Positions 44,036-51,132 of a stretch of DNA of 64,000 nucleotides are shown here, in pieces (the first letter of the stretch is position 1; each line of letters opens with the position of its first letter). The notes under the pieces were generated by a model. It was not told the DNA's origin. It worked only from the letters and a program-made list of their open reading frames with translations, and did not search any database. The DNA comes from Bacteroidota bacterium (lineage in GTDB: Bacteria; Bacteroidota; Bacteroidia; Bacteroidales; VadinHA17). The stretch lies in contig JAKPOU010000035.1 in NCBI GenBank assembly GCA_029547705.1, forward strand, positions 124,001 to 188,000. The letters are read 5' to 3'. A program made the position numbers and the translations under genes.

Positions 44036-45988
44036 ATGATGAGAAAAACTCTGGTAATATTACTGACACTGGCTGCATTATGCCAGATGCCGCAGAGCGT
44101 TTTTACACAGTCACTGCACAGCAGTTCGAACAAGGCAATAAAAACCTACAATGACGGAGTTGCATACTATGACTATTTTGACTTTAAAAAGGCTGAAACT
44201 CTGTTCCGGATTGCCATTTCGCATGACCCCGGATTCTATGAAGCTTATATGATGCTCGGGGAATTGTATACGAAGCAGAATAAGGCGGATCTGGCCGCTG
44301 AGAATTACCGGAAAGCCATAAGCATAGATTCACTTGCCTATATCCCGGCATTCTTCAGTCTTGCCAATGCTGAAATGCAGACTGAAAATTATAATTCGGC
44401 ATTGAAAAACTTCAGTTCATATCTGAGACATGGCGGAGGCAGTGCCAAAAACAACAGGATTGCTAAAAAAAATATTGAAAACTGCAAATTCGCCATTGAA
44501 GCGTTAAAAAAGCCCGTTCCGTTCAATCCGGTGAGCATAGGCCCTTCAGTCAATACAGGGGATGATGAATACTGGCCATCAATAACTGCCGACGGCCGTA
44601 CACTTATGTTCACAAGACAATCCTACACTTCCACCGATTTTCTCAACCGCCCGAATTACCAGGAAGATTTTTATATTAGTTACCTGTCGGATACCGGCTG
44701 GACGAGCCCCGTTAATGCTGGAGCGCCATTGAATACCGCACAAAACGAAGGCGCTGCAACCCTTTCTTCCAGCGGAAACTATATGTATTTCGCTGCTTGT
44801 GACAGACCGGGCGGATATGGCAGCTGTGACATTTATTTTTCTGCCAATAATAACGGCAAATGGTCCTTCCCCTATAACCTTGGCCCGCCAGTGAATACAT
44901 CTTTCTGGGAATCAACGCCCTCAATCAGTGCAGACGGGAACATGCTCTTCTTTTCGAGCAACAGGCCTGGCGGGATGGGCGGAAAGGATCTGTGGTATTC
45001 AGTAATGAATGAAAGCGGAACCTGGAAGGAACCAGTTAATATGGGAGATAAAATCAATACCGAAGGCGATGAAATGTCGCCCTTTATTCATTTTGACGGC
45101 AGAACCCTCTATTTTGCATCCAATGGCAGACCGGGGATGGGCGGTTTTGATATCTACCTGACAAGAATGAAGGATGACAGCACATGGACTGATCCACAGA
45201 ACCTGGGTTATCCTGTAAATACGGCTGGTGATGAAATGGGGCTTGTGATAGAGGCAGGCGGCCGGAAAGCATATTTTTCTTCCAAAAGGGATAATTCAAG
45301 CGGGAAAGATATATTCTGGTTCACGCTTGATAAATCATTCAGACCGAATCCCGTTTCCTATCTCAAAGGCAGGGTTACTGACCGGGAGACCGGAAAAATG
45401 CTGAAAGCCGAATTTGAACTGATAAACCTTACAACAAACAGAGTCACCATTAAAAGCAGGACAGACGATCTGGGAAATTTTCTAATATGCCTTCCTTCGG
45501 GAAACAATTACGGAATAAATGTATCAAAGCCGGGATATCTTTTCTATTCGGAGAATTTTATGTTTGAGGGAACCCATTCCGTAATGGAACCCCTGATAAA
45601 AAAAATAGAGCTGAGCCCTGTGAAGATAGGAGAGAAAATGCTTCTTGCCAATGTATTTTATGAAATTGACCGCTGGGAACTGAAGAGGGAATCAATGTCA
45701 GAACTTGCAAATCTGGCCGAATTACTGAGAATCAATGAGGATTTTGTTGTTGAAATAGGAGGATACACTGATTCTACCGGTACCGACCAGCACAATCTGC
45801 AGTTATCTGAAAAAAGGGCATTGTCAGTTGTCAACTATCTTGTTGAAAGCGGCATCTCTCCCGGAAGGCTTCAGTACAAGGGCTATGGAAACACCTCACC
45901 AATCGGTGACAATATTACATCGGAAGGAAGGAGGATGAACCGGCGGACCGAGGTAAAAATAATTGCCAGGAAGAATGAAAAACGGTGA
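44036..45988 (+). CDS. PorE-like TPR/WD40-type/OmpA envelope protein
   Basis: A 650-residue exported protein (signal peptide about 1-25). Domains in order are TPR repeats (about 30-150), a PD40 beta-propeller with repeated FxSNRPGGMGG-type blades (about 175-430), a carboxypeptidase-like Ig domain (about 440-515), and an OmpA C-terminal peptidoglycan-binding domain (about 540-650) with GGYTDSTGTD and NRRTEVKI. This exact order is that of PorE, a type IX secretion system component that ties the machine to peptidoglycan. No lipobox is evident, unlike PorE. It may be a PorE paralogue. It is translationally close to queE and flanks the sigma/CHAT island, which is possibly meaningful. Confidence 0.85.
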   Translation: MMRKTLVILLTLAALCQMPQSVFTQSLHSSSNKAIKTYNDGVAYYDYFDFKKAETLFRIAISHDPGFYEAYMMLGELYTKQNKADLAAENYRKAISIDSLAYIPAFFSLANAEMQTENYNSALKNFSSYLRHGGGSAKNNRIAKKNIENCKFAIEALKKPVPFNPVSIGPSVNTGDDEYWPSITADGRTLMFTRQSYTSTDFLNRPNYQEDFYISYLSDTGWTSPVNAGAPLNTAQNEGAATLSSSGNYMYFAACDRPGGYGSCDIYFSANNNGKWSFPYNLGPPVNTSFWESTPSISADGNMLFFSSNRPGGMGGKDLWYSVMNESGTWKEPVNMGDKINTEGDEMSPFIHFDGRTLYFASNGRPGMGGFDIYLTRMKDDSTWTDPQNLGYPVNTAGDEMGLVIEAGGRKAYFSSKRDNSSGKDIFWFTLDKSFRPNPVSYLKGRVTDRETGKMLKAEFELINLTTNRVTIKSRTDDLGNFLICLPSGNNYGINVSKPGYLFYSENFMFEGTHSVMEPLIKKIELSPVKIGEKMLLANVFYEIDRWELKRESMSELANLAELLRINEDFVVEIGGYTDSTGTDQHNLQLSEKRALSVVNYLVESGISPGRLQYKGYGNTSPIGDNITSEGRRMNRRTEVKIIARKNEKR

Positions 45989-46018
45989 GCCACCCTTATG
46001 AAGGGCCCGCCGTGCTGT

Positions 46019-46768
46019 TTACCATTTTATCTTTTTCAGGATTTTTACGGCATTCCTGCTGTACACACTGCCGGATTCCTTTATGGCTTTCAACGTACTT
46101 ACAGCCTTGTCCTTTTCGGATGTCTTCAGAAAACACAATGCCAGGTACCATTGGGCATCTTCAAAGAAAAGATTATCCCTGTCGTCCATAACTTTTGTAA
46201 AGGATGATTTTGCCTCGGAATATTTTTCTTCTTCGAATTTCGATACTCCCGTCATCAGAACCGACTCAATATACCTGGGATCGCTGCTGAGGACCCTGCT
46301 GAAATAATACGCTGCATTGTGATAATCCTTTACATTGAAATATTCAATTGCCGTAAGATAATCAGTATTGCCGGCATTATCCGCAGATCGCAGGGGAGTC
46401 GTAATGTCATAAAACTTGTAGTAATGATCAAAGACCTCATCCGTGGTCATTGTCCTGTTGTTAAGGAATGCAAGCGTGCCAAAGAGTACCAGACCCGCAA
46501 ATACCGCTGCCCTGGTAAGGACCTTGTGCCTGTGTCCTTTTTTGGATGGTGTTTGTTCAGCTTTTCTTGATGCAATTGCCGTCAGTTTGTTTCTGAGCTG
46601 CAAAACATCATGATTCTTAAGGGTTGTGTTTGTGAGCTGCCTCAGAGCAATTTCGTCACGCAGTTTTTCATTCCTGCCAAGCTCATTGCGAAACCACTCT
46701 TCTTCGGCTTCATTCATTTCTCCCGCAAGAAACCGCTCAATGAAGTAAGAAAAATCAATAGTTTTCAT
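46019..46768 (-). CDS. Anti-sigma-factor-like TPR membrane protein
   Basis: A 249-residue single-pass protein. The N-terminal 80 residues (DFSYFIERFLAGEMNEAEEEWF) resemble the cytoplasmic sigma-binding part of Bacteroidota anti-sigma proteins, without a zinc motif. A membrane helix (about 85-103) follows, then a periplasmic TPR region (about 115-249) with ALCFLKTSEKDKAVSTLK. The layout suggests a sensor that holds a sigma factor and exposes a peptide-binding TPR outside. The frame extends 14 codons upstream, but ATG 46768 fits this domain. An ECF sigma gene lies 3.6 kb away, separated by the peptide and CHAT genes. It converges on the OmpA-family gene 30 bp away. Anti-sigma function is inferred. 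Confidence 0.72.
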   Translation of the reverse strand: MKTIDFSYFIERFLAGEMNEAEEEWFRNELGRNEKLRDEIALRQLTNTTLKNHDVLQLRNKLTAIASRKAEQTPSKKGHRHKVLTRAAVFAGLVLFGTLAFLNNRTMTTDEVFDHYYKFYDITTPLRSADNAGNTDYLTAIEYFNVKDYHNAAYYFSRVLSSDPRYIESVLMTGVSKFEEEKYSEAKSSFTKVMDDRDNLFFEDAQWYLALCFLKTSEKDKAVSTLKAIKESGSVYSRNAVKILKKIKW

Positions 46769-46919
46769 GGATATATATTTATATTTCAAATTCTTTAAAA
46801 AACTCATCAATCAACATGCCAGAGAATTTTTATAGCGCTGCCTTAATATGTATATACACATACCCTGCCTCGGGCAGGAATTGTTTATCCCGCTTGCCGG
46901 AAAATTAAAACAACAATAT

Positions 46920-46945
46920 AAAAAAACCTGTACCTGCCAGCAGGT
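46920..46945 (-). terminator. Terminator of the double-glycine peptide gene
   Basis: TACCTG/CAGGTA stem (46930-46935 with 46940-46945), loop CCAG, then a T-rich run (CAGGTTTTTTT) on the minus strand. It lies 20 nt beyond the stop codon of the peptide gene, so the peptide is likely monocistronic. Confidence 0.65.
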
Positions 46946-46964
46946 ATATATTTATTTTTTAATC

Positions 46965-47108
46965 TCAGATCTTGATAGGAGGGGATGGAGGTAAAATTAT
47001 TGGTTCACCTTTAACTTTGTCCCCACCTCTTATATTGAACATTTCATCAATTGTGAGTTCATAACCTGCAAAAATTTCTCTGGTTGTGGAAGAATTAGAA
47101 TTTTTCAT
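46965..47108 (-). CDS. Double-glycine leader peptide, 47 residues (RiPP/bacteriocin-like precursor)
   Basis: A short gene too small for standard ORF cut-offs. The leader, residues 1-29, ends ELTIDEMFNIRGG, giving Leu(-12), Glu(-8), Met(-7), Ile(-4), Gly(-2) and Gly(-1), the full pattern recognised by C39 peptidases. The predicted core is DKVKGEPIILPPSPPIKI, 18 residues, proline-rich with no Cys, Ser/Thr-rich or aromatic run, unlike Bacteroidetocins or lanthipeptides. The matching peptidase-containing exporter lies at 51133-53319. Ten consecutive A precede the ATG, and a terminator follows the stop. It is divergent from the TPR-CHAT gene with a palindrome between. No modification enzyme was seen nearby. 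The precursor call is strong; the activity (toxin, signal, other) is unknown. Confidence 0.82.
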   Translation of the reverse strand: MKNSNSSTTREIFAGYELTIDEMFNIRGGDKVKGEPIILPPSPPIKI

Positions 47109-47231
47109 TTTTTTTTTTGTTTTATTTGTTACTTGATTTTTTCAGAAATTAATTATTGTTCATTCTGCAAATACATGTCATTTGAACCCTTTTTGTGACA
47201 TTAAATTGTGAAAAAAAATTGCAGAATTTTT

Positions 47232-47256
47232 TAAAACACACGGATACAGTGTTTTA
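47232..47256. promoter_or_regulatory. Palindrome in the divergent peptide/CHAT promoter region
   Basis: TAAAACAC (47232-47239), 9-nt spacer ACGGATACA, GTGTTTTA (47249-47256), a perfect 8-bp inverted repeat 55 nt before the CHAT gene start and 124 nt from the peptide gene. It could be an operator or an mRNA hairpin in the CHAT leader. No known regulator consensus is assigned. The surrounding 200 bp (47109-47310) is AT-rich and contains TGTGTATTTG-like elements on the minus strand and a weak TAAATTGT on the plus strand. Confidence 0.4.
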
Positions 47257-47310
47257 GAAATTCAGGTTTATGCTCGTTTTTTGTTAATGGTTCAAAAATA
47301 GAAGGTATTT

Positions 47311-50300
47311 TTGAAAATCGAAGTCAATAATTATAAACCAGGATTGAAAGTGCCCCGAAAGTCAGTTAAACACTATTCAAAGGTCAGATTTCTAATTCTT
47401 GCAGGAATCCTCTATTTCAGCGCGGCAAAATATTCCCTCAGTTCCCCGGATGCTTTCTCGGAACCCGGGATTCTTCCCCTTATCGAACATCTGAGCAACA
47501 CAGGTTCCGGCTCCCTCGACAGAATCAGCCACAGAATACAATATTTCAGTTCAGGAAAAGATATTGCGGGCCTGTTGTCACTGGCAGACAGCCTGGAAAA
47601 GTTAATCAAGGGGAACCATTCTGATCAGATTGTACAGGCAGAGCTTTTCTATTATGCCGGCGTGTGTAATTTGCTGTCATCCCGGTATGAAAATGCTACT
47701 TCCCACCTGCTGGAATCAGTCCGGCTGAAAGACAGTCTGAATATTGCAGACGATCAGTATCTTAAGGCTCTTTTCAATCTTGGCGTGGCACATAATTATC
47801 TGGGAAACTATTCAATGGTCAGAAGATATCTGACCCGGTACATAGAAATGTCCGGCAAATACTATGGTGAGGAAAGCCCGGAAGTCGCTTCAGCCTATGC
47901 AACACTTATCGGGGCTTCGATTCTGAATAATGACTATAAGAATTTCATTGAATACACTGACAGGGCACTGGGAATACTGAAAGCTTTTCAGCAGAGGGAC
48001 CTCTGCGATTTATACAGCAGTATCGGAGCAGGATACGCGAGAATGGGAGATTGCGCAAAAGCCAGGATCTATTTTGAACATTCAGAATCGGTGTGGGAAA
48101 AGAATCATATGGAAATGGATCAGAATTATATTACACTGATCAACAGCATGGCCATAAATTACGGATATCTCGGCATGACCGATAAGGAGGACGAATATTT
48201 CAGAAAGGGCATAGAGCTGGCGGTAAAGGATAATTCCTTTCATTCATTCAATCTGATCCATACCTATGCCCTTGCCCAGGCAAATGCCGGCAATGTCAGA
48301 AGAGGTGAATCGCTTCTGACGGAATTGCTGGAAAGATCGGGCAGCTATTATGGCACGGACTCAAGATATTATATAGAAGCATTAAAGAACTATGCCACTT
48401 TTCTGCTTAACTACAGGAATGATGCTGAGGCTGCAATAAAATACTTTTCCGTCTGTAATGACTATCTTGAACGGCATCCCCAGGATGCCAATCTGAGAGA
48501 TCCTGTCTATGAGGGATATGCCAGGGCCCTGCATTACAACGGCCGGAGCAGGGAAGCACTTGCAAAAATCCAGGAACTTCTTTTTTATGGCACGCAGGGA
48601 AAACAATCATTCGATTCACTCGCGAATCCGGAAATTGATTCTGTACAGTCCGACAGAAGATATATAAGGATACTCCGTTCAAAGTATGAGATTCTGACGG
48701 ATATTTTTGCCGAAACACAGGATATTGGCATACTCAGGGCGGCAGCTGCCACTTCCCGTTATATCATTGAGGCTATTGACAAGATCAGGCTGAACATCAG
48801 CGAGGAGGAAAGCAGGATTGTTCTGGGTGACCATTACAGAAAATCCTATCTGATGGCTATAAGGGATTCCGAGCTTTGTTACAGACTGAGCTCAGACCCT
48901 TCCTATCTTGAAAAAACCTTTCAGATTGCAGAAAAAAGCAAGGTGGCAGGCCTGCTGGCAACAACCCGTGAACTGAATGCCATACAGCTGCATATCCCTC
49001 CTGAAATAGCTGATTATGAACAGTCTCTTCAGCGGAAAATAGGAATGCTTAATTCGAAGATCTCCCTGGAAAAAGGAAAAGTAAAACCAAACAAACAGTT
49101 TCTTGCCGAATGGAATGAAAAGATACTGGTAGCTATCCGGGCACGCGACTCGCTGATACTTACCTTTGAGAAATACTATCCCGAGTATTTTGCACTCAAA
49201 TACAATACTGTCGCCCCTTTAATGACTGAAATACCGGCAATAGTCGGAAAAAAAATCAACTATATCAGTTACATTGTTTCAGATTCCCTGCTTTACATCT
49301 TTGTTGTCAACAAAAAACACAGGGAACTGGTTTCATGCAGAATCGATTCCATATTGTTCAAGACTCTCGGGAAATTCAGGGAACTGCTTTCAAATCCGGC
49401 TCTCGTCAAGGATGCCCGCAGTGCTTTTGTCAATTACCAGGAAACCGGTACCGACCTTTACAAAATGCTGATTGAGCCGGTGCGAAAGTATTTTATATCC
49501 CGGAATCTGCTGATATCTCCCGACAACTATCTGTCATACCTTCCATTCGAAACGATACTGGCCTCAAAATATGAGGGTGAAGGCATTCTTTACAGGAAGC
49601 TTGATTATCTGATGAATAATTTTGACATTTCATATGCCTATTCGGCAACATTAATGAAGGAGACCGGTACCAGAAGCATTTCAGGCAGGAACAGGCTGGC
49701 AGCTTTTGCACCCTTTTACGGAACAGATATAAATCTCGATTCACTGTTCTCGCAAAACCAGCAGGGAAGGGGTTTTCTGTATGATCTGCCCTATGCCCGC
49801 CAGGAAGCTGAATATGTTGCTTCCATTTTCCGGGGCAATCTTTTTCTGAATGAAAAGGCACGGGAATCGGTTTTTAAAAAGGAAGCCCTGAACTTCAATA
49901 TTGTTCATCTGGCAATGCATACCCTGCTAAATGATCAGCATCCAATGAATTCGGCAATGATATTTTCGCAGATGAAAGACGATCCGGAAGATGGCCTGCT
50001 CTATACTTCGGAAGTTTACGGAATACCGCTCAGGGCTAAAATGGTGGTACTGAGTTCCTGCAATACGGGAACCGGTATTTTGTCATCAGGTGAAGGCATT
50101 CTCAGCCTGGCCAGGGGATTTCTTTACTCCGGAAGCCGCTCAGTGGTAATGTCAATGTGGGAAATTGAGGATAAATCAGGAACGGAAATAGTAAGCAGGT
50201 TCTATGAAAATCTTAAAAAAGGCCATACAAAAAGCAACTCCCTGAGAAAATCAAGGGCTGATTATCTGAGAAATGCCACCCAGCTCAAATCTCATCCATA

Positions 50301-50439
50301 TTTCTGGGCCACACTGATAGTGTACGGGGATAATTCACCCATATACCCACCTGTCAGGTTAATGGCTGTAATCCTTTTCGTGCTGGCATTGCCCGCAGCC
50401 GCATTGGTTTATTACTTACGGAAACGCAAGTATTCCTGA
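47311..50439 (+). CDS. Exported TPR-CHAT protease with C-terminal membrane anchor
   Basis: A 1042-residue protein. N-terminal hydrophobic segment (about 27-46) is a signal or anchor, then about ten TPR units to residue ~480, a helical linker or coiled coil (~560-620), and a CHAT caspase-like domain (~690-1005) with His870 (HLAMHT) and Cys917 (SSCNTG), so the catalytic pair is intact. A membrane helix (~1017-1036) and a basic tail KRKYS end it. This predicts a periplasmic protease tethered to the inner membrane. No ATG begins the frame: TAG is four codons upstream, and TTG 47311 or GTG 47350 are candidate starts. Its 3' end overlaps the convergent sigma factor gene by 28 bp. Substrate unknown. 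Confidence 0.85.
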   Translation: MKIEVNNYKPGLKVPRKSVKHYSKVRFLILAGILYFSAAKYSLSSPDAFSEPGILPLIEHLSNTGSGSLDRISHRIQYFSSGKDIAGLLSLADSLEKLIKGNHSDQIVQAELFYYAGVCNLLSSRYENATSHLLESVRLKDSLNIADDQYLKALFNLGVAHNYLGNYSMVRRYLTRYIEMSGKYYGEESPEVASAYATLIGASILNNDYKNFIEYTDRALGILKAFQQRDLCDLYSSIGAGYARMGDCAKARIYFEHSESVWEKNHMEMDQNYITLINSMAINYGYLGMTDKEDEYFRKGIELAVKDNSFHSFNLIHTYALAQANAGNVRRGESLLTELLERSGSYYGTDSRYYIEALKNYATFLLNYRNDAEAAIKYFSVCNDYLERHPQDANLRDPVYEGYARALHYNGRSREALAKIQELLFYGTQGKQSFDSLANPEIDSVQSDRRYIRILRSKYEILTDIFAETQDIGILRAAAATSRYIIEAIDKIRLNISEEESRIVLGDHYRKSYLMAIRDSELCYRLSSDPSYLEKTFQIAEKSKVAGLLATTRELNAIQLHIPPEIADYEQSLQRKIGMLNSKISLEKGKVKPNKQFLAEWNEKILVAIRARDSLILTFEKYYPEYFALKYNTVAPLMTEIPAIVGKKINYISYIVSDSLLYIFVVNKKHRELVSCRIDSILFKTLGKFRELLSNPALVKDARSAFVNYQETGTDLYKMLIEPVRKYFISRNLLISPDNYLSYLPFETILASKYEGEGILYRKLDYLMNNFDISYAYSATLMKETGTRSISGRNRLAAFAPFYGTDINLDSLFSQNQQGRGFLYDLPYARQEAEYVASIFRGNLFLNEKARESVFKKEALNFNIVHLAMHTLLNDQHPMNSAMIFSQMKDDPEDGLLYTSEVYGIPLRAKMVVLSSCNTGTGILSSGEGILSLARGFLYSGSRSVVMSMWEIEDKSGTEIVSRFYENLKKGHTKSNSLRKSRADYLRNATQLKSHPYFWATLIVYGDNSPIYPPVRLMAVILFVLALPAAALVYYLRKRKYS

Positions 50440-50984
50440 TATTCGGAATCCGCCCTTACCAGGTCGAGAAGTGCTTCCTTGCACAGGTATTTCTTTCTCC
50501 GTGCATATACCTCACTCTTCAGATGCATTTTCTCAGTAATCTCCTGGTAGCTGTAACCGTCGGAATATAATGTCAGTATGGTCTGACAATCCGGTTTCAG
50601 TTTATAGAATGCCCTGCTCATTATCCTTTCAAATATCAGATCTTCATTTTCTTCTGCGTCTGATTCATCTGCCATGTCAAAACGGGGTGAAATTCCGGTC
50701 ATCCTGTTCTTCTGCCTGAGACTGGCATTCCAGAGATTGCGTGCTATTCCAAAAAAGTAGGCTTTCAGATCGGAGGACAATTCAAGGGAATCAGCAGTAA
50801 TCTGTCTGTACAGAATAATGATGGTATCCTGAAACACATCAGGAACATCATCAGGTGAACCGCTGTTTTTTATTATGTGATTTTCTACAGTCTGATAATA
50901 ATTATCATAAATCCACTCAAGAATATTATCATCCTGAGCCTTAATGCCTGCAATGATCTTTGAATCTGTTATTTTCTTAAACAA
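50412..50984 (-). CDS. ECF-type RNA polymerase sigma factor
   Basis: A 190-residue sigma-70-family protein with region 2 (LEWIYDNYYQTVENHII to DVFQDTIIILYRQI, residues ~22-62), a linker, and region 4 (LKPDCQTILTLYSDGYSYQEITEKM, ~130-154) ending with a helix-turn-helix. No region 1.1 or 3. The start is TTG at 50984, as a TGA lies three codons upstream and a TATATTTG element is 25 nt upstream. It probably drives transcription of an accessory regulon that could include the adjacent peptide/CHAT genes, but its binding motif is not known. It converges with and overlaps the TPR-CHAT gene and diverges from the C39 exporter. Confidence 0.9.
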   Translation of the reverse strand: MFKKITDSKIIAGIKAQDDNILEWIYDNYYQTVENHIIKNSGSPDDVPDVFQDTIIILYRQITADSLELSSDLKAYFFGIARNLWNASLRQKNRMTGISPRFDMADESDAEENEDLIFERIMSRAFYKLKPDCQTILTLYSDGYSYQEITEKMHLKSEVYARRKKYLCKEALLDLVRADSEYQEYLRFRK

Positions 50985-51008
50985 TTCTGGTCAATCTGAG
51001 CTGAGAAA

Positions 51009-51016
51009 CAAATATA
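51009..51016 (-). promoter_or_regulatory. -7 element of the ECF sigma gene
   Basis: TATATTTG on the minus strand, predicted start near 51001, about 17 nt ahead of the TTG start codon. It is housekeeping-type and suggests that basal sigma expression is independent of itself. The -33 position is T-rich but lacks a clear TTG. Confidence 0.5.
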
Positions 51017-51132
51017 CTATTTAGTTTGCGTAAAAAAATTATTAAAATAATTACATTGCACAATAATTTACCGGATCTCTTTCAGGGTAAATATTAAATA
51101 ATTTAAACCGATAATATCTTTTTCCGGCAAGA

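Noticed and set aside
45993..46005. CCCTT/AAGGG hairpin between the OmpA-family and anti-sigma-like genes
   Set aside because: Stem of five with a three-base loop and no T-run; too weak for a terminator call.
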